Part shown: piece after piece, positions 45,813 through 54,608 of the stretch
Layout: each line of letters opens with the position of its first letter
Numbering within the stretch: position 1 is the stretch's first letter
Assembly: GCF_900090205.1 (NCBI RefSeq)
Contig: NZ_LT607802.1
Coordinates: forward strand, 1,249,215-1,313,214
Direction: 5' to 3'
Source of the DNA: Vogesella sp. LIG4
GTDB taxonomy: Bacteria; Pseudomonadota; Gammaproteobacteria; Burkholderiales; Chromobacteriaceae
Length of the DNA: 64,000 nt
Notes under the pieces: generated by a model
What the model saw: only the letters and a program-made list of their open reading frames with translations
Databases searched by the model: none
What the model was told of the DNA's origin: nothing
Program-made: the position numbers and the translations under genes

Positions 45813-47651
45813 CTAGCCGGTGCGCACCCGGTTGCGGCCTTCCTGCTTGGCCAGGTACAGCGCCGCGTCGGCGCGCGCCATCATCGGCGTGGCGGTGGCA
45901 TCGCCCGGGTATAGCTCGCTGATGCCGATGCTGACGGTGAACTGCACCGGCATGCCGCCCAGCGGGTTGGGCAGCTGCAGCGCGGCCACCGCCTCGCGTA
46001 CCCGTTCCATGACCTGGCTGGCGCTGTAGCGGTCGGTGTCCGGTAGCAGGATGGCGAATTCCTCGCCGCCGAGCCGGCCGCAGACATCCTCCAGCCGTAC
46101 CGTGGTCTGGCAGCAGGCGGCGAAGCGGCGCAGCACTTCGTCGCCAAACGGGTGGCCGTAGCGGTCGTTGACCTGCTTGAAGTGGTCCAGGTCGAGCATG
46201 GCCAGTGTCAGCGGGCGATCCCAGCGCTGGCTGCGGGCGATTTCCTCGCTGGTGCGCTGCATGAACTGGCGGCGGTTGTACAGGCCGGTCAGCTCGTCGG
46301 TGTTGGCCAGCCGTTGCAGCTCGGCCTGCAGCAGCTTGGCGTCGCTGATATCGTGCTTGATCGCCACCGTGTACTGTACGCGGCCTTCCGGCGACAGCAC
46401 CGGCGCTACCGAGATGGTTTCGTGGTACGGGTGGCCGTCGCGGTGCTTGCTGGCCAGCTCGCCGCGCCAGGTATCGCCGGAGATCAGCGTTTCCACCATG
46501 GTGTTTTTCAGGTCCGGATGCTCGGCCAGCAGCAGCTCGGCCAGCTGGATTTTGCCCTGCACGTCGGCATTGCCAAGGCCGGTGAGGCGCTCGAACGCCG
46601 GGTTGACGTACTCCACCGCGCCTTCGGCATTGGCGATCACGATGGCCTCGGCGGCGTGGTCGACGGCAATGCTGCGGATGGCCAGTTTTTCCAGCTTGCG
46701 GCTGCCCTGCTGGTAGCGCGTCACACAGTAGGCAGCCAGGGCGCTGACCAGCAGCCAGGCCAGCAGCGACAGCCAGGCGCGAAGCTGCCAGCCCTGCAGC
46801 AGCGTGTCCTTGTCCAGCCCCACGGTGACCAGCAGCGGCAGGCGGTCGATCTTGCGCACCGAGTACAGCCGGCTGCGGCCATCCAGTGGCGAGCGGCGCT
46901 CGTAGCTGGCTTCGCTGTCGCTGCGGGCCAGCATGGCCCGCGCCTCGCGGTCGTCCACTGCCTGGGCGGCGTCACCCGACAGCATGGGCATGCGCGCCAG
47001 CAGCTGCAGGCGGCTGTCGAGAAAGGCCATTTCGTCGTAGCGGCCGCTCACCACCGAGCGATCCAGCAGCTGCTGGAACACGCCGGTGCGGATCACGGTG
47101 CCGATCAGGCCGATGACGCGGCCATTGAGCCCGCGCACGCGCTGGGTAGCCACCACCACGTCATCGCCGCTGGCGTTGCGAAAGCGGGTGGAAACAAAAC
47201 GGTCGTCACGGGTGGGGGCCAGCATCGCCTTGCAGTAGCTGCTTTCGCTGGCATCGAAACCGGGGGAAACCTTGAACGACAGCACCAGCTGGCAGTGGCG
47301 GTCCACCAGCATGATGTCGTAAGCCTGCGGCACGCCGCGCATGGCGTGCACCAGCCGCGATTCCAGCGCATTGCGCTGCGGCCCGCTGCTGATGATGAAG
47401 TCCTGCTCCTCCAGCTGCTCGGACAGCATGTTCTGCAGCAGCTCCACCTCGCGCAGTTCCTGCTGCATCCATTCGGCAAACAGCATGCTGTCCAGCCGCG
47501 CCTGGTTGTAGCCCTGCTCCAGCGTGGCGCGATAGGCGCTGGCCAGCTCGATACTGCCGCCAATGAGCAATAGCAGGCTGATGATGATGCCTGCGGCAAG
47601 GACTTTCAGACGCTGGCCGTGAGCGCTGACCAGTTGCGGGGTATCGGGCAT
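45813..47651 (-). CDS. Cache/PAS diguanylate cyclase
   Basis: This inner-membrane protein of 612 residues has TM1 (about 19-42), a periplasmic Cache-type sensor (about 45-290, with DIMLVDRHCQLVLSFKVSPGF), TM2 (about 295-315), a PAS domain (about 330-450, VIANAEGAVEYVNPAFERLTG) and a GGDEF domain with GGEEF at about 525. The inhibitory RxxD site (RLED) is five residues before it. An active, feedback-inhibited c-di-GMP synthase is predicted. The ATG at 47651 is used; the frame extends to a TTG four codons upstream. Confidence 0.93.
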   Translation of the reverse strand: MPDTPQLVSAHGQRLKVLAAGIIISLLLLIGGSIELASAYRATLEQGYNQARLDSMLFAEWMQQELREVELLQNMLSEQLEEQDFIISSGPQRNALESRLVHAMRGVPQAYDIMLVDRHCQLVLSFKVSPGFDASESSYCKAMLAPTRDDRFVSTRFRNASGDDVVVATQRVRGLNGRVIGLIGTVIRTGVFQQLLDRSVVSGRYDEMAFLDSRLQLLARMPMLSGDAAQAVDDREARAMLARSDSEASYERRSPLDGRSRLYSVRKIDRLPLLVTVGLDKDTLLQGWQLRAWLSLLAWLLVSALAAYCVTRYQQGSRKLEKLAIRSIAVDHAAEAIVIANAEGAVEYVNPAFERLTGLGNADVQGKIQLAELLLAEHPDLKNTMVETLISGDTWRGELASKHRDGHPYHETISVAPVLSPEGRVQYTVAIKHDISDAKLLQAELQRLANTDELTGLYNRRQFMQRTSEEIARSQRWDRPLTLAMLDLDHFKQVNDRYGHPFGDEVLRRFAACCQTTVRLEDVCGRLGGEEFAILLPDTDRYSASQVMERVREAVAALQLPNPLGGMPVQFTVSIGISELYPGDATATPMMARADAALYLAKQEGRNRVRTG

Positions 47652-47792
47652 GGTTGAATGCAAGGGGCGAGCATGTGGTCATTCTGGCATGAAGCTGTGC
47701 TTGCCACATGGCTTGTTACGACAATTGTCAGATGTCGTGATGCTTTATGCCGCAGGGGTTGAAAATTGTCGCATTTCGCGGCCTCCGGCCGT

Positions 47793-48422
47793 TCAGCGAA
47801 CCACCAGCAGGCGCAGGCCCAGGCCGATGAACACGGTGCCGGCCAGGCGATCCAGCCACATGCCGCGCCGTGGCGAGGTGTTCAGCCAGCGGCCGGCATG
47901 GCCGGCGAAATAGCCCAGGCTGCCGAACAGCACCGCCGCCTGCAGCGTGAACAGCACGCCCAGCTGCGCCGTCTGCCAGGCGGCATGCTGGCTGCCGGAG
48001 ATGAACTGCGGCAGGAAGGCCAGAAAGAACAGGATCACCTTGGGATTGACGGCATTGGCCACCAGCCCCTTGCCGAACAGCTGCCGCAGCGAAGGTTCCG
48101 CGCCGCCCTGCTGCGCCGGTTGCAGCCGGCTGCCGGCACTGTGCAGCGCCTGCCAGCCCAGCCACACCAGATAGCCGCCACCCAGCACCTTCAGCCCCAG
48201 CAGCGCCCACGGCGTGGCGGCAATCAGCGCGCTTACGCCCAGCGCGGCCAGTAGCGTGTGGCTCAGGCAACCCAGCGCACAACCCAGGCCGAACACCATG
48301 CCGCTCTTGCGGCCACGGGCCACACCCAGGCTCAGCACCATCAGGTTGTCCGGGCCGGGCGACAGGGTAATCAGTACCGCGGCGGGCAGAAAGGCAAGCA
48401 ATTGTTCCGGGCTGAGCAACAT
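47793..48422 (-). CDS. LysE-family exporter
   Basis: This 209-residue inner-membrane protein has six hydrophobic helices and the LysE features LITLSPGPDNLMVLSLGVARGRKSGMVFGLG and ANAVNPKVILFFLAFLPQF. Such RhtB/LysE exporters release amino acids or homoserine lactones. CAGGAG precedes the ATG at 48422. It stands alone next to a gene-free kilobase. Confidence 0.92.
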   Translation of the reverse strand: MLLSPEQLLAFLPAAVLITLSPGPDNLMVLSLGVARGRKSGMVFGLGCALGCLSHTLLAALGVSALIAATPWALLGLKVLGGGYLVWLGWQALHSAGSRLQPAQQGGAEPSLRQLFGKGLVANAVNPKVILFFLAFLPQFISGSQHAAWQTAQLGVLFTLQAAVLFGSLGYFAGHAGRWLNTSPRRGMWLDRLAGTVFIGLGLRLLVVR

Positions 48423-48702
48423 GGTGACTCCTGTGGAAAGGCGCTGTTTACCCGCTCGCGGGTAAGCGCGAGGCCGGGCGAAAACGGCTGGGCAGGCCGG
48501 GTTTACAAAGTATGAATATGCAATTCGATGTGCTGCTTACCGTGTGAGGTTTGATCAAGTGCTGCCTGGCGTCAACTGCTTGCCGATTGGCGTTGGCCAG
48601 TTGTGTCGGCAAAAGCGTCATATGGCTGCTATCAAGGATGATGTCCGGCTTTCTGCGGGAAAGATCGGGTTGTGGCGCTCGCTGCCTGGTGTTGCCGGCC
48701 GT

Positions 48703-48738
48703 TGCGGCTAACGTTGCGGCCAACGTTGCGGCCAACGT
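48703..48738 (+). repeat. Tandem array of three 12-base motif units
   Basis: TGCGGCTAACGT followed by two exact TGCGGCCAACGT units make a head-to-tail array. A partial TGCGACTG continues it at 48739. The second and third units each contain an exact copy of the motif complement TGCGGCCAAC. Confidence 0.85.
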
Positions 48739-49115
48739 TGCGACTGGGCACGGCTGCTGGGTAACAGGGCGATGCTCGCCGCTGGCTACGCCTTCGGGGT
48801 GGCGGCTCCCTTGCCGCGCTTTTCGTGCAATGCCTTCCGTGCGGCCGGAGAGTGAGGGATGTGTCGAATGAGGGTGCTGCACTGGATTGCCGCAATGGCG
48901 GGTTGTTCAGCGCGGCAGGTTGGGCGCAGCTGGTGTGGGTCGAGCCCGGGCATGTTTTGTCCCCGCCACTGATTTTTGCGGTGGGTGGCCATGGTGCTGG
49001 CCAGGCGTGATGTGCAGCCGCCGGTACCGCCTGTTTTTGCCGGGTTGCCTGGCGGATTTTTAGCAGGCCTGCCATGGGGTGCTCCGGCGGGCTGCAGGTG
49101 CTGGTAGGTAAAATT

Positions 49116-49153
49116 CGTAATATATTTACGATTAACATGTATTTATTACGTAA
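49116..49153. promoter_or_regulatory. AT-rich block with TTACG half-sites
   Basis: CGTAA (49116-49120), TTACG (49126-49130) and TTACGTAA (49146-49153) form a cluster of related half-sites in an AT-rich stretch. No gene on the plus strand follows at a normal distance, and the next gene (minus) ends nearby. A regulatory or RNA-promoter role is only suggested. Confidence 0.3.
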
Positions 49154-49409
49154 AAATCATATTGAACGCTGAGGAAGCGGAGTGCCGCCGTGCCAGTGGC
49201 CTGGCTGATGGCGGGATCGGGGAAGGATTGGTGAGCGGGGAGCTACGGCAATGCACGGCGCGGCGCTATGGCAAGGCTCTCGCCGCATCAGGGGGTAGCG
49301 GTGGGTGTTGCCGGGAGGAGCGGGAAGAAACGGCGAGGACAGCTGGTGTGAGCTGCCGGCTGTGCAGGCCGGCAGCGTCAGCGCAGGAAGAAACGGCTGC
49401 GTGATGGGC

Positions 49410-50543
49410 TCAGGCGTCGCACCAGATCAGCTGGTTGCGCCCCGCACGTTTGGCCCGCAGCAGGCGCCGGTCGGCCTGCTCGAACAGTTGCGGCCAACCA
49501 TGCGGCCCGCAGTCCGGCACGCTGGAGATGCCGATGCTGGCTGTCAGCCGGCTGCACTCGCTGCCGGCGCCTACCTCCACTTCACGAATGCAGGCCGACA
49601 GCTTGGCGGCTACCTCGCAGGCCCCCGGCATGTCGGTATGCGGCAGCAGCAGGCAGAACTCCTCGCCGCCGATGCGGCCGAACAGGTCGCCGCGGCGGAT
49701 GTTGCCGCTGATCACGGCGGCCAGCCGGCGCAGTGCACTATCACCCGCGCTGTGGCCGAAGCGATCGTTGATGCGCTTGAAGTAATCCAGATCGATGACC
49801 AGCAAGGCCAGTGGCTGCTGCAGGCGCGCGTGCAGTGCGCACAGGCGTGCGGCCTGCTCCTCGAAGCCACGCCGGTTGAGAATGCCGGTCAGCGGGTCGA
49901 GGTGGGCCAGCTGCTGTAGCGCCGCCAGCTCCTGCTCACGGCCCAGATGGATGAAGCACAGCGGCAGGATGGCGGCATTGGCCAGCAAGGGCAGCAGCAA
50001 CAGCGGCGACATGGCCGGGTGCTCCACCGGCTGTGGCATGGCCTGGGCAAGCAGCAGCTGGTAGCCGCACCAGGCGGCCAGGTAGCCGGCCAGCACGCGT
50101 GTCGCACGCTGCTGGTTATGGCCGTGTTGCCACAGCAGCCAGGCCAGCTGGCTGCCGCAGGCCAGCGACAACAGCAGCGGGCAGACCGTGGCCAGCAGCG
50201 GGCCGGCGGGCAGCAGCAGCGTTGCCGCCACGGTAATGGCGCACAGTGGCAGCAGATGCTGGCGTTGCAGCAGGGCCGGCCGTGGCAGGGCCAGCAACTG
50301 CTGGAAGGCGCCCAGCAGCAGCAGGCCCTTGAGCAGGGTAAGCAGGGGAATCAGCAAGGCCGGCGGATAGGCCGGCATGGGCAGCAACGGCAGGGTATTG
50401 CTGGCTTGCAAGGCGGAGGCAAGGCTGAAGCCCAGCCAGTAATATCGGGCGCTCTGGCGTTGCAGCAGCCAGACCATCGCGCCGCACAGCAGGTGCAGCA
50501 GGGCCAGGCAGAGCAACAGCGTGCCGGAATCCAGGTAAATCAT
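49410..50543 (-). CDS. Membrane diguanylate cyclase
   Basis: This 377-residue protein has an N-terminal region with six or seven hydrophobic helices (about 5-200; a 7TM-type sensor), a short linker and a GGDEF domain (about 215-370) with GGEEF at about 290. The inhibitory RxxD site (RRGD) is five residues upstream. It is the fourth GGDEF gene of the window with the same active-site and inhibitory pattern. An A/T-rich promoter region lies just upstream (about 50545-50620). A motif copy is at 49489-49498. Confidence 0.9.
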   Translation of the reverse strand: MIYLDSGTLLLCLALLHLLCGAMVWLLQRQSARYYWLGFSLASALQASNTLPLLPMPAYPPALLIPLLTLLKGLLLLGAFQQLLALPRPALLQRQHLLPLCAITVAATLLLPAGPLLATVCPLLLSLACGSQLAWLLWQHGHNQQRATRVLAGYLAAWCGYQLLLAQAMPQPVEHPAMSPLLLLPLLANAAILPLCFIHLGREQELAALQQLAHLDPLTGILNRRGFEEQAARLCALHARLQQPLALLVIDLDYFKRINDRFGHSAGDSALRRLAAVISGNIRRGDLFGRIGGEEFCLLLPHTDMPGACEVAAKLSACIREVEVGAGSECSRLTASIGISSVPDCGPHGWPQLFEQADRRLLRAKRAGRNQLIWCDA

Positions 50544-50688
50544 TACAAATAACGCGACTAGCTAAAGGTTTTTGTTATTAAAAGCCAATGCTAGCACGGT
50601 TGTTGGAATAAAAAATCACCAGCTGACATGACAACGCGCTGACACCGTCGGGCGCGGGGCGCTGCGGTGCTAATGCTAGAATGGCGCG

Positions 50689-51402
50689 ATGGAACTGTAC
50701 CGTTTATTGCAACAACAGGGCTTTGGCAGCCGCAAGGAATGCCGGCAGCTGATCGACTACGGCCTGGTGGCCGTGGATGGCGAAACCATCGACGACTGGC
50801 GCGCGCCGGTGGAGCCGGCGGCCATCCGCCAGCTGACGGTGGATGGTGAGGACTGGCCGCTGCTGACGTTGCCGCTGTACCTGCTGCTGCACAAGCCGGC
50901 CAACTTCGAAACCTCGCACAAGCCCATCCATCACCCCAGCGTGTACCGGCTGCTGCCGCCGCAGCTGAACAACCTCGGCATCAGCGCGGTGGGGCGGCTG
51001 GACGTGGATACCACCGGCCTGCTGCTGTTCAGCAGCGATGGCCAGTTTGTGCACGCGCTGACCTCGCCGAAGAAACAGGTGCCCAAGCTGTACCGCGTCA
51101 CCACCAAGCACCCGGTGAGCGCCGAACTGCTGCAGCGGCTGCGCGACGGCGTGCTGCTGCACGACGAGAACGAAACCCTTGCTGCGGACAGTGCCGAACA
51201 GGTGGCTGACTGCGTACTGGACATGGCCATTACCCAGGGCAAGTACCACCAGGTGAAGCGCATGGTGGCGGCCGCGGGCAACCGCGTGGAGCAGCTGCAC
51301 CGGCTGGCGCTGGGCGCGGTGACGCTGGGCGAGCTGCCGCCGGGGCAGTGGCGCCATCTGACGGCGGCAGAGTTGGCCGCATTGGGTTTCGGGCCGGCCT
51401 GA
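50689..51402 (+). CDS. rsuA: 16S rRNA pseudouridine synthase RsuA
   Basis: This enzyme makes pseudouridine at position 516 of 16S rRNA in E. coli. The 237-residue protein begins with an S4-like domain (MELYRLLQQQGFGSRKECRQLID) and has the catalytic motif AVGRLDVDTTGLLLFS (catalytic Asp) and PKLYRVTTKHPV. KYHQVKRMVAAAGNRVEQLHRLALG is the conserved C-terminal motif. It is convergent with hemY and shares its terminator. A motif copy is at 51372-51381. Confidence 0.95.
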   Translation: MELYRLLQQQGFGSRKECRQLIDYGLVAVDGETIDDWRAPVEPAAIRQLTVDGEDWPLLTLPLYLLLHKPANFETSHKPIHHPSVYRLLPPQLNNLGISAVGRLDVDTTGLLLFSSDGQFVHALTSPKKQVPKLYRVTTKHPVSAELLQRLRDGVLLHDENETLAADSAEQVADCVLDMAITQGKYHQVKRMVAAAGNRVEQLHRLALGAVTLGELPPGQWRHLTAAELAALGFGPA

Positions 51403-51425
51403 ATTGCTGCCGCGCCGCAGGCAAG

Positions 51426-51454
51426 AAAAAACCGCCCCGAAGGGCGGTTTTTTT
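51426..51454. terminator. Strong bidirectional terminator between rsuA and hemY
   Basis: AAAAAACCGCCC and GGGCGGTTTTTT form a 12-bp stem with loop CGAA, followed by Ts on both strands. It is a textbook bidirectional rho-independent terminator between convergent genes. Confidence 0.95.
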
Positions 51455-51470
51455 ATCGGCAGGAAAAAAC

Positions 51471-52679
51471 TCAGCAGCCCTGCTGCAGCGCGATTTCCAG
51501 CGCCAGCGCCTGGTGCTGCGCGGCCTTGTCTTCCTTGCCGATGGTGGCAAACAGCTGGTGCAGCTCGGCATGGGCGCACAGTGTCGGCTGCACCGACAGG
51601 CTGGCTTCCAGGTAGCTCTGCGCCTTGCCCCATAGCTGCTCGGCCCGTGCCAGGCGGCCCAGCGCCAGCAGCAGCATGTGGTCGTGCGGGCGCGATTTCA
51701 GCCAGTTCTCGGCGTCGCGCATCAGCGTCAGGCGGCGCTGGCTGTCGATATGCTCGGCCAGCATGCCCAGTTCGCGTGCCAGCTCCGGTGTGGCCTGCTC
51801 GTCATTGGACAGCGCGCCGGCAATCACCTCGGCGGCGGCGCCGTAGGCCTGCAGGGCGATCAGCTGCTTGGCGCAGTCGGACACCAGGTCCGGGTTCTGC
51901 CGTTCCACTTCCGGGATGCGCTTGAGCCAGTCGCGCACTTCGCGCTCGCTGGCGAAGCCGGCCAGCTGCTGGCGGTAGGCGGCCAGGCGGTAGCGGCGTG
52001 CGCGTTCGGCGTCCAGCGCGTCGGCCTTCAGCAGTTTTTCGGTGAGCTGCAGTACCTGTTCCGGCTGTTTCAGCATCAGGCGGATCTTCAGCTCCAGCCG
52101 CAGCGCGGAAGTGAGGTTGCTGCTGATGGCGCGGGCGCGTTCCACCGCGGCCAGTGCTTCCAGCGGCTGTTTGGCATCCATGCGGATCTGCGCTTCCACC
52201 ATGTGGCGCGCCAGCTGGCTGCGCTCCGGCATGCCTTCCAGCCGCGACAGGTAGCCATCGCGCTTGGCGTTGTCGCCCACGCTGGCGGCGGAGCGGGCGG
52301 CGATCAGCAGCGCCAGCGCCTGGTTGTCGCTGGAGTACTCGTCGTCGATCGACTTGATCGCTTCACGTTCGGCGCGCTGGTAGCGGCCCTCGAACATGGC
52401 CAGTGCCGCTTCGCGCAGTGCATGGCGCGAGGCTTTCAGCCGCTTCTGGCGCTGGAAGGCACGCACCTCGGTCGGCAGGTTGGCCGCAAGGCTGATCAGG
52501 CGCAGCACGCCGTAGGCCAGCAGGATCAGCACCACGATGGCGACGATCAGCAGGTTGAACGACACCTCCATGCGGTACGGCGGCACGAACAGGATGGCGT
52601 ATCCGGTGTTGACGGTAGAGGCCAGCCCGATCAGCACCGCCAGGGCAAACAGCCCGACAATCCACAGTACGAATCTCAC
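51471..52679 (-). CDS. hemY: HemY, heme-biosynthesis-associated TPR membrane protein
   Basis: This 402-residue inner-membrane protein has two N-terminal hydrophobic helices (about 4-22 and 38-60; FALAVLIGLASTVNTGYAILFVPPYRMEVSFNLL) and a TPR-like periplasmic or cytoplasmic tail. HemY is encoded at the end of the hemCDXY cluster in beta- and gammaproteobacteria; its precise role in tetrapyrrole synthesis is not settled. The ATG at 52679 lies three bases after the hemX stop, so the two are coupled. A motif copy is at 52489-52498, and hemY is the last gene before the terminator. Confidence 0.94.
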   Translation of the reverse strand: MRFVLWIVGLFALAVLIGLASTVNTGYAILFVPPYRMEVSFNLLIVAIVVLILLAYGVLRLISLAANLPTEVRAFQRQKRLKASRHALREAALAMFEGRYQRAEREAIKSIDDEYSSDNQALALLIAARSAASVGDNAKRDGYLSRLEGMPERSQLARHMVEAQIRMDAKQPLEALAAVERARAISSNLTSALRLELKIRLMLKQPEQVLQLTEKLLKADALDAERARRYRLAAYRQQLAGFASEREVRDWLKRIPEVERQNPDLVSDCAKQLIALQAYGAAAEVIAGALSNDEQATPELARELGMLAEHIDSQRRLTLMRDAENWLKSRPHDHMLLLALGRLARAEQLWGKAQSYLEASLSVQPTLCAHAELHQLFATIGKEDKAAQHQALALEIALQQGC

Positions 52680-52682
52680 GGC

Positions 52683-53708
52683 TTACTCCACTTTGGTGCC
52701 CTGCGCCTCGCGCACGGCTTTCAGGCTGGCGGACAGGTCCGGCAGGGTGATGTTCAGGCGTGCGGTGGCCAGCTCGCCCAGGGTGGCCAGCCATTTCTGC
52801 GTGGCCGGGGCATCGCCGTCGAAGTAGCGCTTGGCGTACTGGCCGGCGGCGGCGAGATCCGCCTGGTAGCTGGGGCCGTCACGCTGGGTCAGCGCCAGGC
52901 GGGCATCCAGCAGGCGCAGCTTGAGGTTTTCGCGCAGGAAGAATGCCTGCTCCGGCGACAGCAGCAGCGCTTCCGGTTTGTCCATGCGGCGGATGCGCAC
53001 CATCTCGCCCAGGCTGTGGCTCACGTCGGTGAGCAGCCGCTCCCACCACGGCGAGTTGGCCGGCAGCGCGGCCGGGCTGCTCTGGCCGGCCAGGCGGTGC
53101 TGGTCGATCACCAGCGGCAGGGTTTCGGCGCCCAGCATCAGGGTGTCCAGTTTTACGGTCAGGCCCACGCTGTCGAGGTAGGGCAGTGCTTTCAGCGTTT
53201 CCAGGTCCTTGGCCACGGCCTTCTTCACCGGGATCAGCGCCGGGCTGTCCACGCGGTTCAGGCGGTCGCTCACCATTTCCAGCGCGGTGACGGCGCCGCT
53301 GACGTTACCGGCCAGCTGCAGCTGCTGGCTGGATACCGCCAGGGTGTGTTCCACCTCGGACAGCAGCCAGTCGCTGCGGGTCTTGGTGAGTTCCTGGTAC
53401 ATGGCGCCCAGCGTGGCGTACTGGCCGGCGGATTCGTTGACGCGCGCTTCCAGCAGCGTCAGCTTGGCCTCGGCGGCGCGGGAGGCGGCCAGCGCCTGCT
53501 CGGTCTGGGTCTGCATGGCCTTGGCACTGCCGCCGGCTTCGGCCAGGCGGCTGGCCAGCGCGGTTTGCGCCTCGGTCAGCTGCTGGCGGGTCTGAAAGTA
53601 TTGCCAGCCGGTTACGCCCAGCGCCGCGATGGCGATGATCAGTGCCAGATTGACGGATTTCTTGGCGGGCAGCGCACTGCCGCTGTTGACGGAATTGGCT
53701 TCGCTCAT
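52683..53708 (-). CDS. hemX: HemX, uroporphyrinogen-III methyltransferase-like protein
   Basis: This 341-residue protein has one N-terminal hydrophobic helix (about 18-37; KSVNLALIIAIAALGVTGWQYF), a coiled coil (about 40-90) and the HemX domain. It is often annotated as uroporphyrinogen-III C-methyltransferase, but the HemX branch lacks the catalytic methylase domain; a scaffold role is assumed. The ATG at 53708 begins MSEANS. It follows hemD after 158 bases and precedes hemY by three bases. Confidence 0.93.
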   Translation of the reverse strand: MSEANSVNSGSALPAKKSVNLALIIAIAALGVTGWQYFQTRQQLTEAQTALASRLAEAGGSAKAMQTQTEQALAASRAAEAKLTLLEARVNESAGQYATLGAMYQELTKTRSDWLLSEVEHTLAVSSQQLQLAGNVSGAVTALEMVSDRLNRVDSPALIPVKKAVAKDLETLKALPYLDSVGLTVKLDTLMLGAETLPLVIDQHRLAGQSSPAALPANSPWWERLLTDVSHSLGEMVRIRRMDKPEALLLSPEQAFFLRENLKLRLLDARLALTQRDGPSYQADLAAAGQYAKRYFDGDAPATQKWLATLGELATARLNITLPDLSASLKAVREAQGTKVE

Positions 53709-53866
53709 GGGGTACAGGTAACCGCAAGTTGGCCGCAAGGCGCGGCTGGGTTAGCAGAGGGGCGTATCTACGCCGGGTAATGCAGGGCATTGTAACGCCC
53801 AAGTACATGGGCTGCCAGAAATGTGCGCCTGCCGCTGCGGCCGGCTGCGGTGCTGTGCCGGCGGTT

Positions 53867-54607
53867 TCAGCCGTGCAGCATGGCCGCCAGTGCGGCGCTG
53901 CCCCCATCGCACAGGCGGATATCGCGGGCGCCCAGCTGGCGCAGCCGCTCGGCAATGCGCGGGTGCAGGGTAAAGAAAACCTGTGCGGCCAACGCTGGCT
54001 GCCGCGTGGCGCCGGCGGCGGCAAACAGCGCGCTGGCGGCCTCGCTGGAGGCGACCAGCAGGCCGGCAAGCGCGCCGTGTTGCCGCAATTGTTCGAACAG
54101 CGCCCAGTCCAGCGGCTGCGGCTCGCGGCGGTAGATGTCGGCGTAGGCGACGGCAGCGCCGCGCGCGGCAAGGGTCGCCCCCAGTTGCGCGCGACCATCG
54201 GCTCCGCGCACGATCAGCCAGCGCTGGCCGGCCAGTTGCTGCAGCGCCGGCTGGGCCAGCAGCGCGTCACTGTCGTTGCCGTCGTCCGGCGCGATGACCG
54301 TGCGGCCGCTGGCGGCGGCCAGCTTGCCGGCGCTGCCGGCACCGACACAGGCCAGCAGCGTGTGCGGCGGCAGGCTGGCGGCGATGGCCGGCCAGCCGAT
54401 GTCGATGGCGGAAGGGCTGACGAAGATCACGCCGTCGCTGCCGGCGGCCTGGCGCGGCAGTGCAGCCAGCGCCGCGGCATCCGCCACGGTGTCCAGCGCG
54501 CAGAACGGCAGGCTGCTGATGCCCAGTGCCGCCAGCTCGGCCTGCTGGCGCAGCGCCTGGGCCTGCGGCCGGACCAGTAGCAGTGTGGGCGGCAGCGTGC
54601 CGGGCAT
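53867..54607 (-). CDS. hemD: Uroporphyrinogen-III synthase
   Basis: This 246-residue enzyme closes hydroxymethylbilane to uroporphyrinogen III. Sequence identity in this family is low. Gene position directly after hemC (one base after its stop), the length and features such as FVSPSAIDI, VGAGSAGKLA and LLVASSEAASALFAAAG support it. The start overlaps the region just after the hemC stop. A motif copy is at 53984-53993. A 158-base gap before hemX contains no obvious gene, only another motif copy (53728-53737). Confidence 0.93.
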   Translation of the reverse strand: MPGTLPPTLLLVRPQAQALRQQAELAALGISSLPFCALDTVADAAALAALPRQAAGSDGVIFVSPSAIDIGWPAIAASLPPHTLLACVGAGSAGKLAAASGRTVIAPDDGNDSDALLAQPALQQLAGQRWLIVRGADGRAQLGATLAARGAAVAYADIYRREPQPLDWALFEQLRQHGALAGLLVASSEAASALFAAAGATRQPALAAQVFFTLHPRIAERLRQLGARDIRLCDGGSAALAAMLHG

Positions 54608-54608
54608 C

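Larger units (their letters stand above)
48423..49409. other. Gene-free kilobase
   Basis: These 987 bases between the LysE gene and a GGDEF gene hold no convincing gene. Short open frames (for example 49162-49404 starting TTG) lack ribosome sites and codon bias. Contents: the LysE promoter region, a tandem array of the window-wide motif (48703-48738) and an AT-rich block with TTACG/CGTAA half-sites (49110-49160). No tRNA or transposase was recognised. It may contain unannotated RNA. Confidence 0.65.

Noticed and set aside
48703..48738. CRISPR-like array
   Set aside because: Units are 12 bases in direct contact with no spacers and no cas genes nearby.
49162..49404. 80-codon frame in the gene-free kilobase
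   Set aside because: It starts at TTG without a ribosome site, lacks third-position GC bias and matches no family.
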